From contig DATGGK010000124.1 in assembly GCA_035308565.1 (NCBI GenBank), positions 1 through 64,000 on the forward strand: a stretch of 64,000 bases of DNA. The letters run 5' to 3'. Of the stretch, positions 25,007 to 33,706 are shown in pieces (position 1 is the stretch's first letter; each line of letters opens with the position of its first letter). Under the pieces are notes generated by a model. It saw only the letters and a program-made list of their open reading frames with translations. It did no database searches and was not told the origin of the DNA. A program made the position numbers and the translations under genes. Source of the DNA: JANXLS01 sp035308565 (GTDB lineage: Bacteria; Planctomycetota; SZUA-567; H5-PLA8).

Positions 25007-26694
25007 ATGGAAATCTTCACGCAAAAACTCTCCCGACTTCTTGCATTCTATCCTATCCTGATGCTTGCGTGCTCAGAAATTCGACCACAAGAGGTGGTTA
25101 CGACAATCGCCGGAAACCGTACGGACGTTGGCGACGCAGTCGTGCCGTTTTACATAGCCATTGATCCACAGGGAAACGTAATTTTCACAGACCTAAACGC
25201 GATAAGAAGAATTGATCGATCTACGCAGGCGGTCACGACCATAGCGGGAATTCCAGCGCTCACGACAATCGCGGGAATTATGTCCAAGGTGATGCCTGGA
25301 TTTTCCGGCGATGGTGGCCTTGCCTCGAACGCCCAAATAAACAATCCGCGTGGGATAGCTACCGATCTGTCAGGCAACATCTTTTTTGTAGACGCAGGCA
25401 ACAACAGAATACGAAGAATCGACGCATTCACCGGCATCATTTCAACCGTCGCTGGAAATGGAGTGGTGGGTTTCTCGGGCGACGGAGCTAGCAACTTCCG
25501 CTTCGATGGATATCCTTCCGCTTAACATAAACGGCATCGGAGGGGGTCTTGCCGTTGACAAGTCCGGTAATATTTATTTTTCGGACACGGCAAACCTGCG
25601 AATCCGAAAGGTTATTGCCGACACTGGCGTTATAATCACCGTCGCCGGCAATGGCGACCAAGGAACGGCTTCAGACGGTGCGTTGGCAACGAATGAGCCA
25701 TTGGATATCCCTGCCGGCATCGCTTTGGATGCCAACCAAAACTTATACTTTACGGAAGTTAACAGCGGACGCATCCGCGAAGTTAGACGCTTCAACCGGC
25801 ATAATTAGCTCCATCGGAACCGCTAACAGTACTTTGTTTTGGCCGACGAGCATATCTGTGGTTGACGAGAACAATGTTTATGTGGCAGATTTTTTAAATG
25901 GACGCATTTGCAAAATTAACCCAATGACACAGGATTTAGTTATGGTTGCAGGTGGCGGAACGTTAGGAGACGATGGTTGTGCGGCAACTTCCGCTGCCAT
26001 TGCCGCTCCGTACGGCGTAGCTATTGACTCGGACGGAAGCGTTATTTTCACCGAATTACTTGGTTGTAGAGTCCGCAAGGTTGCCAGCGGTTCAATCATA
26101 AACCTTGGGGATACCGACTTGGACGGATTTTCAGACTCGATTGAGGTCGCGGCCGGATCATCGCCAACTGATCCTACATCAATCCCGTTTCAAACAAAGC
26201 CCGATGTCGCCGTTGTCCTTGACTCTTTGACTCTGTCGCTCAAGGTAAACACAACAAGCGCAAATAGCGACACAATTTCCTTAACGGGAGGCATATTCTA
26301 TGGAAGCAAGCCAGTATTCACAAATCAACAGTTTATCGTCGCCCTTGGAAACGTCGCCGAGTCGTTTACATTAAACAAGAATGGAGACGCATCCACCAAG
26401 TCCGGCAAAATTCACATGCAATACAACAAGAAAAAATCACAGATTAACGTAAATATCAATCTAAAGAAAGGGGACTTCAGGCAGTTCTTATCAAATGCCG
26501 ATAACTACGCAAGTACCCAATCGTATACGTTGAACGCGGCAGGAATCACCGGGATAGTTTTGTTCGCGAATGAAATACATGTTAACAATATTGAATTGTT
26601 TTGGCGGGTAAGTCGGTCCGCGCGCATCATAAGGGTAAATGGCGCGACGATTAGTTTGCCTGGCTCCGGCTTTGGGGCAATAGTGGGAAGGTGA
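25007..26694 (+). pseudogene. Frameshifted NHL-repeat secreted protein
   Basis: Three adjacent frames together encode one protein. Start at 25007 with a hydrophobic segment ending LMLAC (possible lipoprotein signal). NHL-type repeats follow, each like GIATDLSGNIFFVDAGNNRI ending in TVAGNG. The frame shifts near 25487 (GDG to LATSA; one base gained or two lost) and again at 25779 (an extra G between RIR and KLDAS). The last frame carries two more repeats, a calcium-loop segment (DTDLDGFSDSIEVAAGSSP) and a C-terminal domain like that of the 2943-6557 protein. Either a true pseudogene or sequencing or assembly indels. The DNA is AT-rich. Confidence 0.8.
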
Positions 26695-26776
26695 CTCGAA
26701 TTCGACGTAGCGGTCCACAAAATGGTTCTTTAATCTGTGCGGCGTTCGAGGTTTTCATTCAAGGGACGGGGAATCT

Positions 26777-27916
26777 ATGACTGGAAGGGAGATTCTAAAT
26801 CAGCAGGAATTGCATTTGCCGCTTGTCCGGACAAAGGATGTCGATTTTAGAGTATTTCTCAAGGAGTGCTTTGACAAATACTTGGCAGTCGTTCAGAAAA
26901 CAACGGGAAGCGATATGTTGTCTTCGGCGATTAGATCAAACGTGAACACGTTACGTGATGAATGCAATTTAATCCTTAATTCAATTGATGCATCGCTATG
27001 CGGTCACCCACACGTCGCTTTCCAGAATTTCGAGAAGGCAATGTCGCTAGTCAACAATAACAATTGGCTGCCAGTTCTTGAGCAGAACAGTAGTGCGACT
27101 CACAACGCATTGAGGGAAACTAGGCTTTACCGAGCGCGCGATTGCGGGAATATCCCGATAGATAAGAGAGGGATTTTCCATGTACCATTTGAAGACCGGC
27201 ACAAGATCGCAGCGCATCGGTTCAGTCTTCCTGGAGTTCCGTGCCTTTATCTTTGCGGCTCTTTATATACGTGCTGGTGCGAGTTGAACTGGTGTCCGCT
27301 AGAGAAGATGCAGATCGCAGCGTTTTGGATTACGCCGAAAATGCGTTTTCGAATATTAGATTTTTGCCACCGACCTCAATTTGTAAATCATTACATTACG
27401 TCGAACAATACGGAAATAGAAATTCACAACATGATTTGGCCAATTATAGCATGTTGGCCGATAATCGCCGCGTGTGCGGTAAGGGTCGCGGAAGCGGACG
27501 CGCCCTTCAAAGTCGAGTACGTTGTTTCGCAACTATTGACGCAATGGGTTACAAGCACGGCAAGCGGCTTCGACGGCTTGGGCTTTTTTTCGACTCGCGT
27601 GGAGAAAAGTGTTGCACACCACCATTGGCTGGCAAACTATACGTTTCCGGCCAAGGAGATTACAACGACTGGCCGATGCAAGAAACTTTGCGGTCTCTTT
27701 GAAATGACGGATCCGTTCTCGTGGACAGTACTACGAGAAATTCAGTTGCGCCGTATTTCCGAAAACGCTTGCGATACCTTTCCTGTGCATGTTCATCCAA
27801 TTGTCGAGGTTGACTACCATAATTCCGGATTCGGAATCGTGCAAACGAAATTGAATCAAATCGCAATCGATTGCCGTCAGTCCGGTAACCCTGATCTCGT
27901 ACGAATTGCACCATAG
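26777..27916 (+). CDS. RES-domain protein with helical N-terminal extension
   Basis: 379 residues; GGGGAA upstream. From ~115 the RES signature is clear: LYRARDC, then HRFSLPGVPCLYLCGSLYTCWCELN with the Arg, Tyr and Glu expected of the NAD-degrading RES fold, and FSTRVEKSVAHHHWLANYTFP later. The first ~110 residues are helical and may match the HEPN/RES N-terminal type of domain. RES toxins normally pair with an Xre antitoxin just upstream; none is visible here. It may act alone, or in defence, or its partner is elsewhere. AT-rich DNA. Followed by repeat copy 1. Confidence 0.75.
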   Translation: MTGREILNQQELHLPLVRTKDVDFRVFLKECFDKYLAVVQKTTGSDMLSSAIRSNVNTLRDECNLILNSIDASLCGHPHVAFQNFEKAMSLVNNNNWLPVLEQNSSATHNALRETRLYRARDCGNIPIDKRGIFHVPFEDRHKIAAHRFSLPGVPCLYLCGSLYTCWCELNWCPLEKMQIAAFWITPKMRFRILDFCHRPQFVNHYITSNNTEIEIHNMIWPIIACWPIIAACAVRVAEADAPFKVEYVVSQLLTQWVTSTASGFDGLGFFSTRVEKSVAHHHWLANYTFPAKEITTTGRCKKLCGLFEMTDPFSWTVLREIQLRRISENACDTFPVHVHPIVEVDYHNSGFGIVQTKLNQIAIDCRQSGNPDLVRIAP

Positions 27917-27990
27917 CGAACACCGATATAATAATGGGAAATCGGCGACGCGCATAGAACTCCCCCTCGCTCTAATATCCGCCGCCCCCG

Positions 27991-28164
27991 CCCCCGTCAA
28001 GAAGTTTCCCAGCCCCGCCCGCCCCACCTCAAAAACCCGCCTCCATCCCGTCGCGCGCCCTCAACTGCGAGCCCAATCGTTCCCAAATCCGCCAGGCTGA
28101 AAATGCGCTCCGCCACGGAGCGGCGCAACGCGTCCAACAGCCGCGCCCGCCGCGCGTCCTCGCG
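27991..28164 (-). repeat. ~170-bp dispersed repeat, copy 1
   Basis: Shares an extended alignment with 28805-28970 and 29750-29923. Shared landmarks are CCGTCAAGA near one end, CTGAAAATGC with a GCTCCGCCACGGAGC hairpin in the middle, and CCGCCGCGCGTCCT at the other end. It lies 11 bp from the stop codon of the broken PemK-like gene. Confidence 0.85.
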
Positions 28165-28175
28165 TAGCGGCCGCG

Positions 28176-28504
28176 CTACTTCAGCGGCAAGCCGTACCAT
28201 TTTTCGACGCGCTTTTTGAATTCGCCGGTGGCGCGTCCCAACAACTTCGCGCCCTTGAAGTAGTCAAGGTCCACGTCGGGCAGCGCGCCCAGGATGAACG
28301 ACGAATCGCGCAAGCCGGTCGCCTTGAAATCCGGATCGTTGGCCTCGATCATCACCTGGCCCGGCTTGTAATTTTCCAGTTTCGTTGAGAAGTAACAGAT
28401 CGTCGCATCGTGTGCGGAAGCGCGAAGCACGGGCGCGGGTAGTCGGCCATGCCGATTTTGACGGCTTTGCGCAGGAAGTAAATTTGGCCGGCTTCGATGT
28501 TCAT
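28176..28504 (-). pseudogene. Frameshifted PemK/MazF-like toxin
   Basis: Starting at 28504, MNIEAGQIYFLRKAVKIG and then YPRPC give a MazF-type N-terminus. The reading frame then changes near 28430, after which LRASAHDATICYFSTKLENY and the remainder to 28176 continue the same fold (ending KKRVEKWYGLPLK). The intact product would be ~109 residues. It begins 12 bp after the stop of the antitoxin gene. As written the toxin is inactive while the antitoxin is intact. Confidence 0.7.
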
Positions 28505-28516
28505 TCGCGCCCCAGC

Positions 28517-28741
28517 CTAATCGTCGGCGTAGAGTCGAACGTTTAGCTTTTCAATATCTTTTTGCGCGTAAATCGGCTGGCCTTTCGGACCGCGGCGGAC
28601 AGGCGTCAAATGTTCGGCAAGATAGGCCGCAACCTCTTCTTCCGTTTTCAAGAGCAACGGCGGTCCATTGTCACGCCCTTTCGTCGGCGCAGTCGAAGCC
28701 TTTCCGCGTGGCGCTGGAGCGCGTTTAGTCATCGTGGGCAT
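28517..28741 (-). CDS. Putative antitoxin of a PemK-like module
   Basis: 74 residues. A basic N-terminal tail (MTKRAPAPRGKAS) precedes LLLKTEEEVAAYLAEHLTPV and GQPIYAQKDIEKLNVRLYADD. The protein is small and charged with no export signal. The assignment rests on its position 12 bp upstream of the broken PemK-like gene on the same strand; I do not recognise the family. Start could be the ATG at 28741 or the one three codons later. Confidence 0.6.
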   Translation of the reverse strand: MPTMTKRAPAPRGKASTAPTKGRDNGPPLLLKTEEEVAAYLAEHLTPVRRGPKGQPIYAQKDIEKLNVRLYADD

Positions 28742-28804
28742 AGTGTCAATTTCCGTTATCGCGCATCAGCACGCTAAACAAGAGCAATCGTAATGTCGTC
28801 CACG

Positions 28805-28970
28805 CCCCCGTCAAGATGTTTCCAACTGCGCCCATCTCAAGAACCGGCCTTCGCCCCGCCGCGCGCCCTCGACCGCGCAGCCCAATCGTTCCCGAATCTG
28901 CCAGGCTGAAAATGCACTCCGCCACGGAGCGGCACGACGTGTCCAACAGCCGTGCCCGCCGCGCGTCCTT
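28805..28970 (-). repeat. ~170-bp dispersed repeat, copy 2
   Basis: Second copy of the repeat described at 27991-28164. Its end falls on the stop codon of the HigA-like antitoxin gene (28969-28971). Confidence 0.85.
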
Positions 28971-29388
28971 ACACCGATTTCGCGCGCGCCGTCATGCGCA
29001 CCGTAGCAATGCGCCTGCGCTTTTTGCCCGCGTGAGTTTCCGCCAACAGCGACTCCGCCGGAATGCCGAGGCCTTTGTGCAAGGCGCGGATCATCCTCAG
29101 ACTGAGCGGGCGCTTGTGGTTCAGCACTTCGGAGACTTTGCTCCGGCTGCCGATGTAGGGCGTCAAATCCTTTTGCTTCAAGCCCGCCTGATCCATGCGA
29201 AATTTGATGGCTTCGATGGGGTCCGGCGGCCCGATCGGGTAGCGCCTGCTCTCGTACGCTTCAAGCAGCGTCGCCAGCAACTCCAATTCCGCGGCTTCCG
29301 GCGACTTCGCGGACGCGTCCATCAACGCGCTGGCGCGCTCAAGCGCAGCGTTGTATTCGGTTTCCGTTTTTATCACTTTGATCTTCAT
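28969..29388 (-). CDS. HigA-type antitoxin (HTH domain)
   Basis: 139 residues. The C-terminal half holds the helix-turn-helix: GLKQKDLTPYIGSRSKVSEVLNHKRPLSLRMIRALHKGLGIP. The N-terminal half (TEYNAALERASALMDA, ELELLATLLEAYE) is the usual HigA antitoxin segment. Its ATG overlaps the toxin stop codon (TGATG), so translation is coupled. It should neutralise HigB and repress the operon. The coding end runs into repeat copy 2. Confidence 0.9.
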   Translation of the reverse strand: MKIKVIKTETEYNAALERASALMDASAKSPEAAELELLATLLEAYESRRYPIGPPDPIEAIKFRMDQAGLKQKDLTPYIGSRSKVSEVLNHKRPLSLRMIRALHKGLGIPAESLLAETHAGKKRRRIATVRMTARAKSV

Positions 29389-29681
29389 CAGATTAACCCC
29401 GCATCGATGTTGTCGTACTCGGCGTGCGTGCCCACGAACCGGACTTCCACCGTTTGCGCCGGAAAGTTGACCCGCGCAATCAAACGATAATTGTTTCCGC
29501 GAATCCGAAACACCACTCGATTCCCGCCCACCATGCTGGCACGCGGATACATCGCCAAAATGTCGCGCGGCGAATTCCATCGCGCGGCCTGAATGTCGCG
29601 CCGCCACGCATCCAGAGCGCCTTTCGCATCGGCATGGCGCAAGGCGAAGGAATCCAAAATGTTCGCCCTGAATAGGATCAT
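29388..29681 (-). CDS. HigB-family toxin (mRNA interferase)
   Basis: 97 residues with the HigB core: ARWNSPRDILAMYP, NRVVFRIRGNNYRLIARVNF, and VRFVGTHAEYDNIDAG at the end. The family cuts mRNA on the ribosome. Toxin-first gene order followed by an overlapping HTH antitoxin is the normal higBA arrangement. A second, different higBA lies at 43977-44676. Confidence 0.9.
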   Translation of the reverse strand: MILFRANILDSFALRHADAKGALDAWRRDIQAARWNSPRDILAMYPRASMVGGNRVVFRIRGNNYRLIARVNFPAQTVEVRFVGTHAEYDNIDAGLI

Positions 29682-29749
29682 CGAAGCCGCGCGCCCTGCC
29701 GGTGCTTGAATTCAAGATTCCCTATTTGGGAACATAGCCCGTAGTGCTG

Positions 29750-29923
29750 CCCTCGTCAAGAAGTTTCCCAACCGCCCCCGCCCCATCTCAAAACCCCGCC
29801 CCTGCCCGTCGCGCGCCCTCGACCGCGCATTCTGATCGTTCCCGAATCCGCCAGCCTGAAAATGCACTCAGCCACGGATCGGCGCAACGCGTCCAACAGC
29901 CGTGCCCGCCGCGCGTCCTCGCG
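29750..29923 (-). repeat. ~170-bp dispersed repeat, copy 3
   Basis: Third copy of the repeat. The ~150 bp between it and the kinase gene hold no intact gene: only the kinase promoter and a minus-strand stretch reading like the end of a lost gene. Together with the repeat this makes a ~400-bp gene-free stretch from 29682 to 30080. Confidence 0.85.
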
Positions 29924-30008
29924 TTGCTTATGTCGTTGCCACGGCCAATTTTTGAGAATCGAGATACAGCGTGTCGCGGAATATCGGGATGCTTGACGCA
30001 TGAAGAGC

Positions 30009-30037
30009 TTCACCGCAACTGATGGTCTTGGTATAAT
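30009..30037 (+). promoter_or_regulatory. Promoter of the kinase-SUMF1 gene
   Basis: TTCACC (30009-30014), a 17-bp spacer and a perfect TATAAT (30032-30037), 43 bp upstream of the ATG. Confidence 0.55.
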
Positions 30038-30080
30038 GAGAAAGTCCATCCGTGGCGAAGCAGCCGGATAGTCAAGCCCC

Positions 30081-32303
30081 ATGAACAACCCTTCCGACCC
30101 CACCTCCATCATCGCCACCAGCGAAGCCCAGCGCCTCACCGCGTTGGCCGCGCAGGCCAACGCGGACGGTTCGCACATCGGGCCGTACAAAATTCTGCAG
30201 GAGCTTGGCGAGGGCGGCATGGGCACGGTTTACCTCGCCGAGCAGATTGAGCCCGTGAAGCGCAGAGTGGCGCTCAAAATCATCAAGTCCGGTTTGGCGA
30301 CCGGCTACGTGATCGCGCGGTTCGACATTGAGAGGCAGGCGCTCGCGATGATGGATCATCCCAACATCGCCAAAGTGCTGGACGCCGGGACCACGCAAGA
30401 CGGCCAGCCGTACTTCGTGATGGAACTCGTCAGCGGCGTGCCGATCACGAAATACTGCGACAATTTGCAACTGCCGTTGCGCGCGCGGCTCGAATTGTTC
30501 ATCCCGGTCTGCTACGCGATTCAGCATGCGCACCAGAAAGGCATCATTCACCGCGACATCAAACCGTCGAACGTGCTCGTGGCCATGCAGGACGGCAAAC
30601 CCGTGCCGAAAGTCATCGACTTCGGCGTGGCCAAAGCGGTGAATCAAAAACTGACCGACGCCACGATGTACACGCAGCTTGGCGTGATTATCGGCACGCT
30701 GGAATATATGTCGCCGGAGCAGGCAGAGATGAGCGCGCTGGGGATCGATTCGCGCAGCGACATTTATTCGCTCGGCGCGATGCTCTACGAATTGCTCACC
30801 GGCACCACGCCCTTTGACCGCCGGACGATGAAAGACGCAACGATCGTTGAGATGCTGCGGCTGATCCGCGAAGTCGAGCCGCCCAAACCCAGCACGCGCA
30901 TCTCGTCATGCCCGGACACGCTGCACGATACTGCCGTCAAACGCAAGATCGAACCCACGCGGCTCGTCCAATCGGTCAGCGGCGAACTGGATTGGATCGT
31001 CATGCGCGCGCTCGACAAAGACCGCACGCGCCGCTACGACTCCGCCAGCGGATTGGCGCGCGACATCGAACGGTATCTGGCCGACGAGCCGGTCGAAGCG
31101 TGTCCGCCGACCAGTTGGTATCGCTTCAAGAAAATGGCGCGGCGCAACAAAGGCCTTCTGGCCGCGTGCGCGGCCATCGCCATCATTTTGATCGCCGCAA
31201 CGGCGACCAGCATTTCGTTCGCACTCCGAGCCACCGCCGCGGAAAAAGCCGCACAGGCCGCCTTGAACGAACAACGCCGCCTGTCGCTTGAAGCCGACGT
31301 GAAGAACGCTGAGGCCGACGACGAAAAAGGCGAATCGGCGAAGATCATTCAAGCTGTCGAGCCGTACCTTGCCGACGACTTGCTCGCCAATTACCCCGCA
31401 TTCGCTAAAGCCAAACAGTTGGTCGAAAAGGCGCGCGACGGTTACCAGCGCTTCGCCGCGCTCCAGGCAAAAGTGAATGCGCGGGATAAAGGCGTGTCGC
31501 TTGATTTGGGGCACGGCGTGATGCTGGAACTGATCTTGATTCCGAACGGCAAATTCGACATGGGCGGCACGAAGAACGCCAACGAATCGCCGCGCCATCC
31601 GGTCGAAATCTCAAATCCATTTTACATGAGCAAATACGCGGTGACGCAGGAGCAGTACGAGGCGCTCACCGGCGCGGCACCGAGTCCGTTCAAAGGAAAG
31701 AAAACGAATCCGGTCGAGTCCGTCAATTGGTTCGAGGCCGCGGCCTTTTGCGACAAGTTGAGCAAACAATCCGGGCCGGCCAAACTAGTTTTCGCGCTGC
31801 CCACCGAAGCGCAATGGGAATACGCCTGCCGCGCCGGCACAACGACGGAGTATTATTATGGCGACAACGAAAAGGAATTAACCAAGCACGCCTGGTTTGC
31901 AACGTTGGATAAGTTCGCCTGGTTCGCCGCGAGCGGAGGCATCATCCCAGCCGGCGACGTCAATTCCGGCCCTCAGCCCGTGGGATTGAAACTCGCGAAT
32001 CCATTCGGCTTGTTCGACATGCACGGCAATGTGCTTCAATGGTGCCAGGATTGGTACGACGAAAATTACTACAGCAACTCGCCTCGCAAAGACCCGCCAG
32101 GCCCGAAAGACGGCGTACTTGAAAAAACGATGAAAACCGAGTGCCGCGTGCTTCGCGGAGGTTCGTTCTTCGATGCCGCGTCGTTTTGCCGCAGCGCCTG
32201 CCGCCGCTGGAACGCGCCGGTCAATCGCAGCACCAGCATCGGTTTTCGGATTGTGTTGTTGCTGGACGTTGAAACAACGAATCGCACGAATCTTCACGAA
32301 TAG
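30081..32303 (+). CDS. Ser/Thr protein kinase fused to a SUMF1 (formylglycine-generating-like) domain
   Basis: 740 residues. Kinase domain ~35-320: glycine loop LGEGGMGTVYLAE, Lys in VALKIIKS, catalytic HRDIKPSNVL, DFG in VIDFGVAK, and GTLEYMSPEQA. One membrane segment (GLLAACAAIAIILIAATATS, ~360-380) anchors it, placing the C-terminal part outside the cytoplasm. That part (~480-735) is a SUMF1/FGE-type domain: NPVESVNWFEAAAFCDKLS, LPTEAQWEYACRAGTTTEYYY, GNVLQWCQDWYDE and RVLRGGSF. Such fusions are common in Planctomycetota, and the extracellular domain probably acts as a sensor or binding module. No classical Shine-Dalgarno. Confidence 0.95.
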   Translation: MNNPSDPTSIIATSEAQRLTALAAQANADGSHIGPYKILQELGEGGMGTVYLAEQIEPVKRRVALKIIKSGLATGYVIARFDIERQALAMMDHPNIAKVLDAGTTQDGQPYFVMELVSGVPITKYCDNLQLPLRARLELFIPVCYAIQHAHQKGIIHRDIKPSNVLVAMQDGKPVPKVIDFGVAKAVNQKLTDATMYTQLGVIIGTLEYMSPEQAEMSALGIDSRSDIYSLGAMLYELLTGTTPFDRRTMKDATIVEMLRLIREVEPPKPSTRISSCPDTLHDTAVKRKIEPTRLVQSVSGELDWIVMRALDKDRTRRYDSASGLARDIERYLADEPVEACPPTSWYRFKKMARRNKGLLAACAAIAIILIAATATSISFALRATAAEKAAQAALNEQRRLSLEADVKNAEADDEKGESAKIIQAVEPYLADDLLANYPAFAKAKQLVEKARDGYQRFAALQAKVNARDKGVSLDLGHGVMLELILIPNGKFDMGGTKNANESPRHPVEISNPFYMSKYAVTQEQYEALTGAAPSPFKGKKTNPVESVNWFEAAAFCDKLSKQSGPAKLVFALPTEAQWEYACRAGTTTEYYYGDNEKELTKHAWFATLDKFAWFAASGGIIPAGDVNSGPQPVGLKLANPFGLFDMHGNVLQWCQDWYDENYYSNSPRKDPPGPKDGVLEKTMKTECRVLRGGSFFDAASFCRSACRRWNAPVNRSTSIGFRIVLLLDVETTNRTNLHE

Positions 32304-32358
32304 GGTTGAGGAAAAATGCAGTTAGCGGTGGAGCGGCGGAGGCTGCGCGAATAGCACT

Positions 32359-32844
32359 CTAACGCGAGCCTTTGATGACGGCAATCAAGAATAGCGGAAC
32401 AATCGCCGTGGCAAAACAGATTCCTCCTGAATCGGCAATGAAGTACAGCAAAGACAGAAACGCAACGGCAACTATGCAGCCAGCCATTGACCCGGCAAAG
32501 ACGGATGCGGCCTGATTGAATCGCCCGGGCAGCTGTTCGGTGCGCATGAGTTTGCCTTCAAGCAGGCCCCACACGGCACCTACACATTGTCCGCTGACCA
32601 CGCCCAACGCGAACAGCCACGCGCTCAATTTATCGATGCTCAGCGTCGAAAGATAGCGTATCAACAGGAACGACGGCACGAGACCCAGCATGCCGGCCCA
32701 GATATCGGTGATGTAAAAATTAATTGGGCGCCGGCACGTGCGAAAGGAACACTTCAAAATGTGGATCGCCAAAAGCGCTACACACGCCAGGCCCAGACAC
32801 GCGGCGAGGTCTATGGCCGTGAAATCCGCCGAGGTCGGTCGCAT
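32359..32844 (-). CDS. Hypothetical multi-pass membrane protein
   Basis: 161 residues with about four hydrophobic helices (LAACLGLACVALLAIHIL, WAGMLGLVPSFLLIRYL, LSAWLFALGVVSGQCVGAVW, and two close segments in the last 50 residues). No signal peptide or recognised family. It lies 21 bp downstream of rpe on the same strand and could be co-transcribed. Confidence 0.6.
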   Translation of the reverse strand: MRPTSADFTAIDLAACLGLACVALLAIHILKCSFRTCRRPINFYITDIWAGMLGLVPSFLLIRYLSTLSIDKLSAWLFALGVVSGQCVGAVWGLLEGKLMRTEQLPGRFNQAASVFAGSMAGCIVAVAFLSLLYFIADSGGICFATAIVPLFLIAVIKGSR

Positions 32845-32865
32845 GGCGCGGAGTCTCCGGTGGAA

Positions 32866-33510
32866 TTACGCGCCGCGCAGTTCGCGAATCGCGGTCGCGT
32901 AATCGCCGGATTTGAAAATCGACGTCGCCGCCACGATCACCTGCGCGCCGGCGTCGCGCACGGCCTGCGCGTTTTGAGGCGTCACGCCGCCGTCGATTTC
33001 GAGCAGCAGATTCTCACCGAAAAGCTTGCGCGCTTCGGCATATTTCGGCAAGCACTCCGTAATCATCTTCTGCCCGCTGAAACCAGGGTTGACGGTCATG
33101 ACCAGCAGCATCTCGATTTGCGAAATGTAATCGCTCGCCGCCGAAACCGGCGTGGCCGGCTTGAGCGCAATCGAAGGCTTGACGCCGCATTTGCGGATCA
33201 AATCCAGCGCGCCGTGAATGTCGCCGTTGGCTTCCGGGTGAATCGTGATCGACGCCGCGCCGGCTTTCGCAAACGCTTCAACGTAGCGTTCGGGCTTCTG
33301 GATCATCAAATGGCAATCCAGCGGCAATCGCGTGAGCCGCTTGATCGCCTCGACGATGAACGGCCCGAGCGTGATGTTGGGCACAAAATCGCCGTCCATC
33401 ACATCGACGTGCAGCCAGTCGGCGCCCGCGGCCTCGACGGCCTGCAGTTCGTCTTTGAGGCGCGTGAAATCCGCGGAGATGACGGACGGGGCGATGAGCG
33501 GAGTTTTCAT
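32866..33510 (-). CDS. rpe: Ribulose-phosphate 3-epimerase
   Basis: 214 residues, TIM barrel. The ATG at 33510 gives the canonical start MKTPLIAPSVISADF; a TTG two codons upstream is less likely. Key segments: WLHVDVMDGDFVPNITLGP with catalytic Asp, PLDCHLMIQKPE, MTVNPGFSGQKM, and LEIDGGV with the second Asp. It interconverts ribulose 5-phosphate and xylulose 5-phosphate in the pentose phosphate pathway. Separated from the dxs operon upstream by a terminator. Confidence 0.97.
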   Translation of the reverse strand: MKTPLIAPSVISADFTRLKDELQAVEAAGADWLHVDVMDGDFVPNITLGPFIVEAIKRLTRLPLDCHLMIQKPERYVEAFAKAGAASITIHPEANGDIHGALDLIRKCGVKPSIALKPATPVSAASDYISQIEMLLVMTVNPGFSGQKMITECLPKYAEARKLFGENLLLEIDGGVTPQNAQAVRDAGAQVIVAATSIFKSGDYATAIRELRGA

Positions 33511-33621
33511 GGGCAACCTTGAGTTCGTTTGTTTACGACATGCTACTCAAAACGCTGCCAATTTGAAATTTGATTTATTTTTTGAGTGCAATAGGAGGCG
33601 TGATTGAATCTCAACACGCTT

Positions 33622-33653
33622 AAAAAAATCGGGGCAAACTCCCGTTCGCCCCG
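33622..33653 (-). terminator. Terminator of the xseB-ispA-dxs operon
   Basis: On the minus strand a 10-bp stem (CGGGGCGAAC with GTTTGCCCCG, one G-U pair) closes a 4-nt loop and is followed by ATTTTTTT. Confidence 0.85.
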
Positions 33654-33706
33654 TATCCAACCGTCTTCATTTTTCTTTGCGCCTTCGCGCCTTTGCGTGA
33701 GAAGAA

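Noticed and set aside
27917..30080. Integron cassette array
   Set aside because: Repeats look cassette-like, but no GTTRRRY/RYYYAAC pairing is convincing and no integrase is present in the window; kept only as a question in the findings.
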